Shown: piece after piece, positions 46,751-57,643 of the stretch
Layout: each line of letters begins with the position of its first letter
How positions within the stretch are numbered: the stretch's first letter is position 1
Assembly (NCBI RefSeq): GCF_014673495.1
Contig: NZ_CP051006.1
Coordinates: 4,092,001-4,156,000, forward strand
Origin: Streptomyces griseofuscus
GTDB lineage: Bacteria > Actinomycetota > Actinomycetes > Streptomycetales > Streptomycetaceae
Direction of reading: 5' to 3'
Length of the DNA stretch: 64,000 nucleotides
Notes under the pieces: generated by a model
Databases searched by the model: none
What the model was told of the DNA's origin: nothing
Seen by the model: the letters and a program-made list of their open reading frames with translations, nothing else
Translations under genes and position numbers: made by a program

Positions 46751-47421
46751 TCAGCCCTCCTCCGGGCCACCGTTCTCCTTGTCGTCGGCCGCCTCGGACT
46801 TCTCCTCGGCGCCCTCGGCCTTGCCCGCCTTCTCCGGCTTCCCGGCCTGCGCGCCCGGCTGCGGCTCTGCCACGGCCACCCGCGCGGGGCGGATGGTGCG
46901 CTCGCCGATGCGATACCCGGGCTGAAGGATCGCCACGCAGGTCGTCTCGGTGACGTCCGGCGCGTAGCTGTGCATCAGGGCCTCGTGGATGGTCGGGTCG
47001 AAGGGCTCGCCCTCCTTGCCGAACTGCTGGAGGCCCAGCTTGGCCGCGGTGGCCTCCGTCGACTCGGCCACCGACTTGAAGCCGCCGACCAGTTCGCCGT
47101 GTTCCCGTGCGCGGCCGATGTCGTCGAGCACGGGCAGCAGCTCGGTCAGGAGGTTCGCGACGGCGACCTCCTTGACCGTGGCCCGGTCCCGCTCGACCCG
47201 GCGGCGGTAGTTCTGGTACTCGGCCTGGAGCCGCTGGAGGTCCGCGGTGCGCTCGTTCAGCGCGGTGCGTACCTGGTCCAGCTGGGCGACCAGACCGGCG
47301 TCTGCGTTCGCGTCCCCGGCCGGGGCCGCCCCCTCCTTGGGGGCGGCCTTCGACTCGGCGTCGTCAGGGGTGGCGCCGGAGGGGACGTCGGGCTTCTCCT
47401 CGAAGCCCGGGGTCTCCTCCG

Positions 47422-47425
<4 letters not shown>
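46751..47425 (-). CDS. grpE: GrpE nucleotide-exchange factor
   Basis: 224 residues from GTG 47425, overlapping the dnaK stop by four bases (GTGA). An acidic N-terminal arm and a long coiled coil (about 45-90) precede the exchange domain with YQNYRRRVERDR, VLDDIGRAREHG and a late YRIGERTIRPARVAVAEP. An Ala/Glu/Lys-rich tail of about 35 residues follows. It speeds ADP release from DnaK. Confidence 0.97.
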
Positions 47426-49266
<1,841 letters not shown>

Positions 49267-49285
49267 GGTTGATTCCTCCAGCTGA

Positions 49286-49306
49286 CTTGAGTGCAACGGA
49301 CTCAAG
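49286..49306. promoter_or_regulatory. HAIR operator 1 of the dnaK operon
   Basis: A perfect CTTGAGT-N7-ACTCAAG, 20 bases upstream of the dnaK start codon. HspR with DnaK represses here (established for S. coelicolor). Confidence 0.95.
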
Positions 49307-49337
49307 TGTGCACGAGCGGGCCGCTGGGGTCAACAGA

Positions 49338-49358
49338 CCTGAGTCATCCAGACTCAAG
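49338..49358. promoter_or_regulatory. HAIR operator 2 of the dnaK operon
   Basis: CCTGAGT-N7-ACTCAAG, one mismatch from consensus, 52 bases from operator 1 and just before the end of the upstream glycosyltransferase gene. Confidence 0.88.
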
Positions 49359-49360
49359 TC

Positions 49361-50392
49361 TTATCCGTTCCTTACACGCAACCGCTCGCTGACCTGCGTC
49401 GATGCCATACGGCGAGGCCGCTGGACCGGAATCCGAACAGGCGCCCGCAGGAGTACGAGCACCAGGACGGCCGCTCCTCCCGCCACCCAGAGCGCGAGTT
49501 CCTCCCGCGCCCACCCGGCGTGCACGAGCACTCCCGCGAACACCGCGGCGAAGGCGCACACCCCGAGCACCACCACGGCCCCCGGCTGGGTGAGCCCGAA
49601 CCGCCGCAGCCGGTGCACCAGGTGGTCCGGACCGCGCCGCAGCAGCGGCCGGCGCCCGAGCAGCCGTACGAGCACCACCAGGGCGGCGTCCGCGAGGGCG
49701 ACGGCGCCGAGGCAGAACAGCACGGCCGCGCTCGGCCCGATCGCGTACCCCGCGCGGGTGAAGACGACCCCGGAGGACAGCAGGAACCCGGTGAACAGCG
49801 AACCGCAGGCGCCGAGTCCGACGCGGGCGGGATGCCAGTTGTGCATCAGGAAGCCGGTGAGGGCGGCGGCGAACACGCTGAGCAGGACGGCGAGCCCGTC
49901 CATCACCTCGATGGCGGCGCAGACTCCGGCCCCGAAGGCGGTGACCACACCCACGGTCCCGGCAAGCCCGTCCGCGTGGTCGAGCCCCCGGAAGGCGAGC
50001 GTGACGAGGACGATCCCGGCCACGGCGAGCGCGCCCCCGGCCACCCCCGTCTCGTCGTAGGGCACCACGCAGGCCGCCGCGACCGCCGTACCGGCGGCGA
50101 TCACCCGGCCGCGCAGCCGCCAGACGTCGGCGACCAGGCCGAGCAGTCCGACCGCCACGGCGGCCAGGAGCAGCCCGCCGACCCCGTCACCCAGCGGGGC
50201 GACCCGGGTCCATTCACCCGTCCAGGCGACCAGCGAGGTGACGGTGACGACGGCGAGGCCGCCGAGCAGGGGCAGCGGACGGCTCCGGCGCCGGTCGACG
50301 ACCCCCGCCCGCAGGGCGGGCAGCCGGAGCAGTGCCGCGAGGACGGCGGTGAGCAGCAGGGCGGCGGAGGCCGCAGCGATCCCGTAGAGCAC
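49361..50392 (-). CDS. WecA/MraY-family glycosyl-phosphotransferase, atypical
   Basis: 343 residues if started at GTG 50392. A GTG at 50437 would add 15 residues including a TTA codon, rare in Streptomyces. About 11 membrane helices. Motifs of polyprenyl-phosphate sugar-1-phosphate transferases are partly kept: LAFRGLDHADGLAG (the D-x-x-DGLAG core), NWHPARVGLGACGSLFTG, and GPDHLVHRLRRFG. The usual GDxGS Asp, thought to be catalytic, is Ala here. The enzyme may be inactive or changed in chemistry. Confidence 0.8.
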   Translation of the reverse strand: MLYGIAAASAALLLTAVLAALLRLPALRAGVVDRRRSRPLPLLGGLAVVTVTSLVAWTGEWTRVAPLGDGVGGLLLAAVAVGLLGLVADVWRLRGRVIAAGTAVAAACVVPYDETGVAGGALAVAGIVLVTLAFRGLDHADGLAGTVGVVTAFGAGVCAAIEVMDGLAVLLSVFAAALTGFLMHNWHPARVGLGACGSLFTGFLLSSGVVFTRAGYAIGPSAAVLFCLGAVALADAALVVLVRLLGRRPLLRRGPDHLVHRLRRFGLTQPGAVVVLGVCAFAAVFAGVLVHAGWAREELALWVAGGAAVLVLVLLRAPVRIPVQRPRRMASTQVSERLRVRNG

Positions 50393-50612
50393 AGCCCTAA
50401 GGTAGGGGTGAAAGTAGCAATTCGGGATGAATAACACGATCAGATTGCCCTTCAGGTGATCAGCACGTCACCATGGGCGGCCACTCAGCGACCCATATCA
50501 CCCCGCGCTCCCCTGCGGCGCGACGGAAGATAGGGGTAGTCTCAGAGAACCACATAAGTTACCGCTTAGTAATGTCCGCTCGGTCAATTCGAGGCCGCCC
50601 TCAGGAGCCCCA

Positions 50613-52895
50613 ATGCAACTCGCCGCGATCATCGTGTCGCTGGTCCTGATCGTGGTCGGCGTGGCACTGTTCGGCCGCGCCCTCCTCCAGATCTTCAACT
50701 TCATGCGTCTCGGCCAGCCCGTGCCGGCCGGGACCAGGACCAATGACCCCGCACAGCGCACCGTCACGGTGGCCAAGGAGTTCCTCGGCCACACCCGGAT
50801 GAACCGCTGGGGCATCGTCGGGGTGGCGCACTGGTTCGTGGCGGTGGGCTTCTTCTCGCTGCTGCTGACGATCGTCAACGCGATCGGCCAGCTCTTCAAG
50901 GCGGACTGGCTTCTGCCGATCATCGGCGACTGGGCGCCGTACAACGTCTTCGTCGAGTTCCTCGGCACCATGACCACGATCGGCATCCTGGTGCTGATCG
51001 TGATCCGCCAGCTGAGCAAGCCGAACAAGCCGGGCCGCAAGTCCCGCTTCGCCGGCTCGAACTTCGGCCAGGCGTACTTCGTCGAGGCCGTCATCCTGAT
51101 CGTCGGCGTCTGCATCTTCACGCTGCACGCCCTGGAAGGCGCCCAGCACCACGTCGACGGCTACGAGGCGTCGTTCTTCATCTCGTATCCGGTCGTCGCC
51201 TGGTTCAAGGGCATGAGCGTCGGCACGCTCCAGAACCTCACCTACTTCTTCGCCGCCCTGAAGATCGCGACCTCCTTCATCTGGATGATCACGGTCGCCC
51301 TGAAGACCGACATGGGCGTGGCCTGGCATCGCTTCCTCGCCTTCCCGAACATCTGGTTCAAGCGCAACGCCGACGGCGGTACCTCGCTCGGCGCGCTGCT
51401 GCCGATGACCTCGGGCGGCAAGGCGATCGACTTCACCGACCCCGGCGAGGACGACGTCTTCGGCGTCTCCCAGGTCGAGCAGTTCTCCTGGAAGGGCCTG
51501 CTGGACTTCTCCACCTGCACCGAGTGCGGCCGCTGCCAGTCGCAGTGCCCCGCCTGGAACACCGGCAAGCCGCTGTCCCCGAAGCTGCTGATCATGTCGC
51601 TGCGGGACAACGCGCACGCCAAGGCGCCGTACCTGCTGGCCGGTGGCGGCAAGACGGTGGAGGGCGAGGAGAAGGCCTCCGAGGAGCAGCTGGCCGGGGT
51701 GCCGGCCGCGGCCCTGGCCGAGGCCGAGCGCCCGCTGATCGGCACCGCCGAGGAGAACGGCGTCATCGACCCGGACGTGCTGTGGTCCTGCACCACCTGC
51801 GGCGCCTGTGTCGAGCAGTGCCCGGTGGACATCGAGCACGTCGACCACATCGTGGACATGCGCCGCTACCAGGTCATGATCGAGTCGGCCTTCCCCTCCG
51901 AGGCGGGCACGATGCTCAAGAACCTGGAGAAGAAGGGCAACCCCTGGGGTCTGGCCAAGAAGCAGCGCCTGGAGTGGACCAAGGAGGTCGACTTCGAGGT
52001 CCCGGTCGTCGGCAAGGACATCGAGGACCTCACCGAGGTCGAGTACCTCTACTGGGTCGGCTGCGCGGGCGCGCTGGAAGACCGCGCCAAGAAGACCACG
52101 AAGGCCTTCGCCGAACTCCTCCACATCGCGGGCGTCAAGTTCGCGATCATGGGCGGCGACGAGAAGTGCACCGGTGACTCCGCCCGCCGCCTGGGCAACG
52201 AGCCTCTGTTCCAGGAGCTCGGCATGGAGAACGTGATGGCCCTGAACACGGCGTTCGGCGAGGAACTGGACGACGACGGCAAGGCCACCGAGGAATCCAG
52301 GAAGCCGAAGTCGGCGAAGAAGATCGTCGCCACCTGCCCGCACTGCCTCAACACGCTTGGCAACGAGTACCCGCAGCTCGGCGGCGACTACGAGGTCATC
52401 CACCACACCCAGCTGCTCCAGCACCTGGTGGACGAGGGCAAGCTGATCCCGGTCACGCCGGTCGAGGGCATCATCACCTACCACGACCCGTGCTACCTGG
52501 GCCGCCACAACAAGATCTACACGCCCCCGCGCGAGATCATCGGCAAGGTCCCGGGTCTGCGCAACGAGGAGATGCACCGCCACAAGGAGCGGGGCTTCTG
52601 CTGCGGCGCGGGCGGCGCGCGGATGTGGATGGAGGAGCGCATCGGCAAGCGCATCAACAACGAGCGCGTGGACGAGGCCCTCTCCCTCAACCCGGACATC
52701 GTCTCCACGGCCTGCCCCTTCTGCCTCGTCATGCTGACCGACTCGGTCAACGGCAAGAAGAACGACGGCAAGGCCAAGGAATCCATCCAGGTCGTCGACG
52801 TCGCCCAGCTGCTGCTGGACTCGGTGCGGACCCCGGTGGACCCGGCGGGCGAGTCCGAGTCCGAGACCACCCCGGAGCCCGAACCGGTCAAGTGA
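50613..52895 (+). CDS. Membrane-bound Fe-S oxidoreductase, heterodisulfide-reductase-like
   Basis: 760 residues. Four to five membrane helices in the first 250 residues resemble the nitrate-reductase gamma / HdrE heme-b subunit. Two ferredoxin-type 4Fe-4S sites follow: CTECGRCQSQCPAW (about 305) and CTTCGACVEQCPVD (about 395). Two CCG-type cysteine domains end the protein, with HDPCYLGRHN, GFCCGAGGARMW and CPFCLVML. It likely links a membrane quinone to a cytosolic thiol or flavoprotein partner. A monocistronic gene followed by a strong terminator; partner unknown. Confidence 0.92.
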   Translation: MQLAAIIVSLVLIVVGVALFGRALLQIFNFMRLGQPVPAGTRTNDPAQRTVTVAKEFLGHTRMNRWGIVGVAHWFVAVGFFSLLLTIVNAIGQLFKADWLLPIIGDWAPYNVFVEFLGTMTTIGILVLIVIRQLSKPNKPGRKSRFAGSNFGQAYFVEAVILIVGVCIFTLHALEGAQHHVDGYEASFFISYPVVAWFKGMSVGTLQNLTYFFAALKIATSFIWMITVALKTDMGVAWHRFLAFPNIWFKRNADGGTSLGALLPMTSGGKAIDFTDPGEDDVFGVSQVEQFSWKGLLDFSTCTECGRCQSQCPAWNTGKPLSPKLLIMSLRDNAHAKAPYLLAGGGKTVEGEEKASEEQLAGVPAAALAEAERPLIGTAEENGVIDPDVLWSCTTCGACVEQCPVDIEHVDHIVDMRRYQVMIESAFPSEAGTMLKNLEKKGNPWGLAKKQRLEWTKEVDFEVPVVGKDIEDLTEVEYLYWVGCAGALEDRAKKTTKAFAELLHIAGVKFAIMGGDEKCTGDSARRLGNEPLFQELGMENVMALNTAFGEELDDDGKATEESRKPKSAKKIVATCPHCLNTLGNEYPQLGGDYEVIHHTQLLQHLVDEGKLIPVTPVEGIITYHDPCYLGRHNKIYTPPREIIGKVPGLRNEEMHRHKERGFCCGAGGARMWMEERIGKRINNERVDEALSLNPDIVSTACPFCLVMLTDSVNGKKNDGKAKESIQVVDVAQLLLDSVRTPVDPAGESESETTPEPEPVK

Positions 52896-52920
52896 CGGCC
52901 CCCGTGGCCCCCTGAAACCC

Positions 52921-52959
52921 GGCAACGCCCCCTGCTTCGCACAGGCAGGGGGCGTTGCC
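52921..52959. terminator. Bidirectional terminator
   Basis: A perfect 15-bp stem GGCAACGCCCCCTGC (52921-52935) with GCAGGGGGCGTTGCC (52945-52959), nine-base loop, between convergent genes. Confidence 0.88.
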
Positions 52960-53034
52960 GTGTTCGGGGCAGGGGTGGAGAGCAGGGGACGGAGCGCCGG
53001 GCCCCGTGAAGCCGCCGAGGCCCGGCGCCGGACG

Positions 53035-53361
53035 TCACGCGTTCTTCGGGGCCGCCTGCTGGACCACGTCGAAGGTCCACAGGGTGGAGCCGGAGGCGGC
53101 CGGCTTGGGGCGGTCGCCCTCGGTGGCACCGCCCTGGTGGGCGGCCTTCATCGGGCCCTCCATCCACGCCTGGAAGGACGCCTCGTCACGCCAGCGGGTG
53201 TAGACGAGGTACTGGTCGGTGCCCTCGACCGGGCGCAGCAGCTCGAACCACTCGAAGCCGTCGGAGTTCTCCACCGCGTGCGCCCGCGAGGCGAACCGCT
53301 TCTCCAGGACCTCCCGCTGCTCGGCGGGCACGGTCAGCACATTGATCTTCACTACGCTCAT
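53035..53361 (-). CDS. Antibiotic biosynthesis monooxygenase (ABM) fold protein
   Basis: 108 residues from ATG 53361 (SVVKINVLTVPAEQREVLEK). The dimeric ferredoxin-like ABM pattern is visible: RFASRAHAVENSDGFEWFELLRPV and QYLVYTRWRDEASFQAWM. The family includes cofactor-free monooxygenases and heme-degrading enzymes such as HmoB. Which of these applies is not clear. It is a solitary gene. Confidence 0.88.
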   Translation of the reverse strand: MSVVKINVLTVPAEQREVLEKRFASRAHAVENSDGFEWFELLRPVEGTDQYLVYTRWRDEASFQAWMEGPMKAAHQGGATEGDRPKPAASGSTLWTFDVVQQAAPKNA

Positions 53362-53551
53362 GGGTCCATCCTGCGCCACCCGCCCCGCTCCCACGAACCC
53401 CGGCGTACCGGGCCGGGACAGTTCAAACCCGGAACCATCCCTGGTGAAACGGCTGACGACCCCTTAGGGGATGTCACAGGTCGGCCGCAATGCCGGGCCC
53501 GGACCGCCGGGCCAGGCACGTCACCCTCCGGGACCAGGTACGTTCGATGAC

Positions 53552-54574
53552 GTGGCTGGATTCAGGATCGGACGCGGGGGCCGGGACGACCGCACCCCCC
53601 AGGGACAGCAGGCGCAGCAGGGACCGTCGTACGGCCGCTCCGGCCCGTCGGGCGGGCGACGCGGCGCGTCGTCGCACGGGCAGCAGGGGCCCCAGGCGCC
53701 CGGACAGGGCGCGGGACGGCCGTCGTACGGCTACCCGTCGCCGCAGCCGCCGCAGCCCTCTTACGGGCAGCAGTCGTACGGGCAGCCGCCGCACGCACCG
53801 CAGTCGTACGGGCAGCAGTCGTACCCCCGGCAGGGTCGCCCCTACGGGCACCAGGGCCCGGCGGACGACGGTCCGGAGTACTTCGACGACGGCTACGGGG
53901 GCGGCACGCCGGACCCGTACGCGGCGAACACCCCGGGCCACACCCAGGCCTTCTCGATCGACGAGGCCGCCGGCTACACCCAGGGCTCGACCTACCAGGC
54001 CGGCTCCGCCGCCGCGCCCGCCCCGCCGGTGGGCCCGCCGCTGCACTGGAAGGAACTGCTGCGGGGGATCGTCCTCTCCCCCGACCCGACCTTCCTGCGC
54101 ATGCGGGACTACACGATGTGGGGCCCGGCCCTGATCGTGACCTTCCTCTACGGCCTGCTCGCCGTCTTCGGCTTCGACGACGCCCGCAAGGAGGCCATCG
54201 GCGCCACACTGTCCAACGCGGTGCCGATCGTGCTGATCACCGCGGTCGTGATGGTGCTCGGCCTGTTCATCCTCGGCGTGGTCACCCACACCCTGGCCCG
54301 CCAGCTCGGCGGCGACGGCGCCTGGCAGCCCACGGTGGGCCTGTCCATGCTGATCACGGCCCTCACGGACGCGCCCCGCCTGGTCTTCGCCATGTTCTTC
54401 GGCGGTGACGCGGGCTTCGTCCAGATACTCGGCTGGGCCACCTGGCTCGCCGCGGGCGCGCTGCTCACCGTGATGGTGTCCCGCTCCCACGACCTGCCGT
54501 GGCCGAAGGCGCTGGGCGCGTCGGCGATCCAGCTGATCGCGCTCCTGTCGATCGTGAAGCTGGGCACGTTCTAG
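53552..54574 (+). CDS. Yip1-domain membrane protein
   Basis: 340 residues from GTG 53552. Residues 1-170 are a disordered Gln/Tyr/Gly/Pro-rich segment with repeated SYGQQSYG units. The C-terminal 165 residues carry five membrane helices of the Yip1 type (LRGIVLSPDPTFLRMRDYTMW, then LIVTFLYGLLAVFGF). Function unknown in bacteria. Followed by a large stem-loop. Confidence 0.85.
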   Translation: MAGFRIGRGGRDDRTPQGQQAQQGPSYGRSGPSGGRRGASSHGQQGPQAPGQGAGRPSYGYPSPQPPQPSYGQQSYGQPPHAPQSYGQQSYPRQGRPYGHQGPADDGPEYFDDGYGGGTPDPYAANTPGHTQAFSIDEAAGYTQGSTYQAGSAAAPAPPVGPPLHWKELLRGIVLSPDPTFLRMRDYTMWGPALIVTFLYGLLAVFGFDDARKEAIGATLSNAVPIVLITAVVMVLGLFILGVVTHTLARQLGGDGAWQPTVGLSMLITALTDAPRLVFAMFFGGDAGFVQILGWATWLAAGALLTVMVSRSHDLPWPKALGASAIQLIALLSIVKLGTF

Positions 54575-54584
54575 TTCCCGGTTC

Positions 54585-54634
54585 GACATGTGAGAGGGCC
54601 CTGGTGGTATGCCACCGGGGCCCTCTCACATGTC
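54585..54634. terminator. Very strong bidirectional terminator
   Basis: GACATGTGAGAGGGCCC (54585-54601) pairs perfectly with GGGCCCTCTCACATGTC (54618-54634). GGTGG/CCACC continues the stem to a TATG loop. Confidence 0.9.
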
Positions 54635-54651
54635 CGACGTGTCCGTGTTCC

Positions 54652-55149
54652 TCAGGCGTCGAGCACCTGGTCGTCCCGCTTCACGACGGGCGGCTGCACG
54701 CTCCACGGGAAGTTGATCCAGTCGTCGGTGCGCTTCCAGACGTACTCGCACTTCACGAGGGAGTGGGACTTCTCGTAGACCACGGCGGAGCGCACCTCGG
54801 CGACGGTGTCGAGGCAGAAGTCGCGGACCAGCTTGAGCGTCTTGCCGGTGTCGGCGACGTCGTCGGTGATCAGGACCTTCTTGTCGGAGAAGTCGATCAC
54901 GTTCGGGACCGGTGCGAGCATGACCGGCATTTCGAGGGTCGTGCCCACGCCGGTGTAGAACTCGACGTTCACCAGGTGGATGTTCTTGCAGTCGAGGGCG
55001 TAGGCGAGCCCGCCGGCCACGAACACACCGCCCCGGGCGATGCTGAGCACGATGTCCGGCTCGTACCCGTCGTCCGCGATGGTCTGGGCCAGCTCACGGA
55101 TGGCGCCGCCGAAGGCGTCGTAGGTCAGATTCTCCCGCACGTCACTCAT
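54652..55149 (-). CDS. Phosphoribosyltransferase (purine type)
   Basis: 165 residues from ATG 55149 (SDVRENLTYDAFGGAIREL). The PRPP site KKVLITDDVADTGKTLKLV (about 95-113) and the IVLSIARGGVFVAGGLAYAL loop are typical of Hpt/Gpt-like enzymes. It probably salvages a purine base. It follows dcd on the same strand with 13 bases between, so the two nucleotide-metabolism genes are likely co-transcribed. Confidence 0.9.
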   Translation of the reverse strand: MSDVRENLTYDAFGGAIRELAQTIADDGYEPDIVLSIARGGVFVAGGLAYALDCKNIHLVNVEFYTGVGTTLEMPVMLAPVPNVIDFSDKKVLITDDVADTGKTLKLVRDFCLDTVAEVRSAVVYEKSHSLVKCEYVWKRTDDWINFPWSVQPPVVKRDDQVLDA

Positions 55150-55162
55150 GTTCTGGATGCCC

Positions 55163-55738
55163 TCACACCTGGGTCCGATGGAAATTGACATAGGACCGCG
55201 AGGCGGTCGGCCCGCGCTGGCCCTGGTACCGCGAGCCGTAGCGCTCACTGCCGTACGGGAACTCCGCGGGCGAGGACAGCCGGAACAGGCACAGCTGGCC
55301 GATCTTCATCCCCGGCCAGAGCTTGATGGGCAGGGTGGCGAGGTTCGACAGCTCAAGGGTGACGTGACCGCTGAAGCCCGGGTCGATGAACCCGGCGGTG
55401 GAGTGGGTGACCAGACCGAGCCGGCCCAGCGAGCTCTTGCCCTCAAGGCGCGAGGCGAGGTCGTCGGGCAGCGAGATGACCTCGTACGTCGACGCGAGCA
55501 CGAACTCACCGGGGTGCAGGATGAACGGCTCGTCACCGTCCGGCTCCACCAGCCGCGTCAGATCGGCCTGCTCGACGGAGGGGTCGATGTGCGGGTACCG
55601 GTGGTTCTCGAACACCCGGAAATAGCGGTCCAGCCGAACATCGACGCTCGACGGCTGCACCATGGATTCGTCAAAGGGATCGATCCGCACTCGCCCGGCG
55701 TCGATCTCGGCCCGGATGTCCTTGTCTGAGAGAAGCAC
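55163..55738 (-). CDS. dcd: dCTP deaminase
   Basis: 191 residues. It deaminates dCTP to dUTP (some actinobacterial forms go on to dUMP). Motifs: MLLSDKDIRAEIDAGRV, VQPSSVDVRLDRYFRVF, and the trimer active-site block EGKSSLGRLGLVTHSTAG with the catalytic Glu nearby, then FIDPGFSGHVTLEL. Full length. Its context is the tRNA-proximal purine/pyrimidine pair. Confidence 0.96.
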   Translation of the reverse strand: MLLSDKDIRAEIDAGRVRIDPFDESMVQPSSVDVRLDRYFRVFENHRYPHIDPSVEQADLTRLVEPDGDEPFILHPGEFVLASTYEVISLPDDLASRLEGKSSLGRLGLVTHSTAGFIDPGFSGHVTLELSNLATLPIKLWPGMKIGQLCLFRLSSPAEFPYGSERYGSRYQGQRGPTASRSYVNFHRTQV

Positions 55739-55840
55739 GTAGCGAGGATACGCAAGGCGCGCGGAGCCATGACAATCGTGACGACTCCGCGCGCCGGTGG
55801 TGACGACGCGGCTACCCCGCGTACGTGACTACTTCGCCGC

Positions 55841-56002
55841 CTACCCCTGCTTCTGCAAGGCGACCGGCACGACGCTGCGGAGCCGCGCGCATCGAGGGCA
55901 CCGCATGAGCCGACCGGGGCCGAGCCGCTCGGCCTGCTGCATCGGGAACGAAGCGGTGCTGAAGACGTGCCCATCGGCACAGCGGACGACGGTGCGTTCC
56001 AT
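55841..56002 (-). CDS. Small zinc-ribbon-like protein
   Basis: 53 residues from ATG 56002, with AAGGGA seven bases upstream. MERTVVRCADGHVFSTASFP then MRCPRCARLRSVVPVAL gives a C-(x)n-C-x-x-C pattern typical of short Streptomyces zinc-ribbon proteins. A longer frame to 56194 has no ribosome site and low-quality sequence. Function unknown. The 280 bases between it and the tRNA show nothing else. Confidence 0.75.
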   Translation of the reverse strand: MERTVVRCADGHVFSTASFPMQQAERLGPGRLMRCPRCARLRSVVPVALQKQG

Positions 56003-56286
56003 CAAGTCCCTTAAGTCCCTTCCCCAAGAGCCTCGTCGGGCTGACCAACCTGACGACAAAAGCCACATTACGGGATCAAAGAAACGACTCTCCAGGCGGC
56101 ACTCCGACCCCACCCGGACCCTCTCGCAGCGCCCCCACCGTACGCCCCAACTCCCGCCCCCCGCAGCCGGATCCCCACCCTGAAACCCACTCACACCTCG
56201 GGGGTTCGAGCACCGGGAGCCCGCGATGAGGTACAGTGAGCGAGCGTCGGACAGAGACCGCTCTCGGGAACTTTGTCCGTACTTAC

Positions 56287-56360
56287 GCGGGTGTAGTTTA
56301 ATGGTAGAACATCAGCTTCCCAAGCTGAGAGCGCGAGTTCGATTCTCGTCACCCGCTCCA
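56287..56360 (+). tRNA. tRNA-Gly (anticodon CCC)
   Basis: A full cloverleaf: acceptor GCGGGTG / CACCCGC, D-arm GTTT-AATGGTA-GAAC, anticodon stem TCAGC / GCTGA with loop TTCCCAA (anticodon CCC, reads GGG), T-arm CGAGTTCGATTCTCG, and an encoded CCA. tRNA-Gly genes are common integration sites, and the region just downstream is full of broken genes. Confidence 0.96.
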
Positions 56361-56364
56361 GAGA

Positions 56365-56399
56365 AAACCCCAGGTCAATGGCCTGGGGTTTGTTTTTTG
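56365..56399 (+). terminator. Terminator of tRNA-Gly
   Basis: AAACCCCAGG (56365-56374) pairs with CCTGGGGTTT (56382-56391), followed by GTTTTTTG. A classical rho-independent signal, unusual here for its long T run. Confidence 0.95.
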
Positions 56400-56410
56400 T
56401 CTAGACCAAT

Positions 56411-57210
56411 TTGGGGGCAGAACCTTCCGAAGAGCGGTACTCGCGCCGGGTGATCCCCGTCTCGGTGCGTTTCTGGCGCGAGGTCACCGGCCATCCGCTC
56501 GGTGCCGTAACTGCCGGGCAGCTGCTGACGCATACGGCCGGCGTTCCACTGCGGGCCCAGCTGAAGAATCTCTACGGCACGAGTGCCGACGAGATCCGCC
56601 GCGGCGTACTGCACGAGCAACTCCACCGGCCGCCAGGCGAGGCTGTCGCGTACACGGACCGGGCCGCCCTCGTCCTCGGCCACCTCGCCGAGTATCTCTC
56701 CGGCCAGCTCCTGGACCAACCGGCCACCACTCGCACCTGGCTCCCCATGGGCATGGACTCCACCCGCCTTGGCCCCTGCCCGCCGAAATCGCCGCCCGCT
56801 GCGCCCCGACCGAACTCGACCAGGGCACCGACACCCACCTCAAGGGCATCGCCCATGACTTCTCCGCCCGCCTCCTGGGCGGCGTCTGCGGCATCGCCGG
56901 TGTCTTCACCGTCCTGGACGACCTCGCCGCCTTCCCGCGCTACATGCTCGCCCCGGCCGTATCCCCTTCCAGCGCCGGTTTCGGCACCAAGTGGACCGCA
57001 CGCTCCCTGTCCATCCAGACGGGAGAACTTGAGCCGATCCGTGGCCCGTTCTGGCACCCGGCCCCTGGTACCAGCGCCGTACAGGACGTTTGGATCCACT
57101 ACGGCTTCGCCGGTACCGGCATGCGGATCTCGCCTTTGCGCGGACAGTGGGCGGTGCTGCTGACCAACAAGCTCTACCACACCCGCGATCGCGGACCTCT
57201 GGCCGACATC
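56411..57210 (+). pseudogene. Truncated, frameshifted beta-lactamase-family serine hydrolase
   Basis: Frame 1 (56411 to about 56775) reads TAGQLLTHTAGVPLRAQL and YTDRAALVLGHLAEYLSG, the middle of a class C/esterase-type serine hydrolase. The reading then continues one frame over (PLPAEIAARCAPTEL, LLGGVCGIAGVFTVLDDLAAF, GMRISPLRGQWAVLLTNKLYH). The break is at the C run 56773-56776, where one base seems to be missing. The SxxK nucleophile region is absent and no proper C-terminus follows, so it is broken at both ends too. It begins just after the tRNA. Confidence 0.8.
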
Positions 57211-57490
57211 ACGCATCCGGTGATCACTGATCGACAAGGACTCGCGTGGCGCTGGTGGCCACGCTCGGTACGTCCGAGGACCATCGGCTGTCGGACGAGC
57301 GGCTGGAGTCCTCGTCCTGGGAGTCACAGGCCACACGGTGAGCCGGTTCTACGACTGAGGGCCGGGCCGCGGCGGTGCCGGTCACGGTGGCCACCGGCAA
57401 GCGGATGGTGCGGGGCCGGCTGGTGGAGATCCGGCAGAACCCAGTCCGGCTGCGGCGGCCGACGCCGCACGTCAAGGCGGAGTACCGGAG

Positions 57491-57643
57491 TCACACGTCG
57501 CCGGTCTGTCCCGCTACGGCCTGGCTGGCCGAAAGATGTGTGGATCTTCGCGTGCGCGGCAACCTTTCGGCCTTCGCGGACCACTTGGTGTCGTCCGGCC
57601 AGGTGGTCCGGTCAGAGGCAACGGCTGAAAGAGAGCAAGACAT
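57491..57643 (-). pseudogene. Possible second DTKW peptide gene or remnant
   Basis: A 50-codon frame from ATG 57643 reads SAVASDRTTWPDDTKWSAKAE. TTWPDDTKW parallels the paired DTKWPxDTKWP units of the peptide at 40.8-41.1 kb, and the 12-base core GACACCAAGTGG (minus strand of 57581-57592) is identical. No intact signal peptide or further repeats are present. It overlaps the start of the ricin-domain gene on the other strand. The resemblance could be chance, but the combined pattern makes decay from a related gene plausible. Confidence 0.4.
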
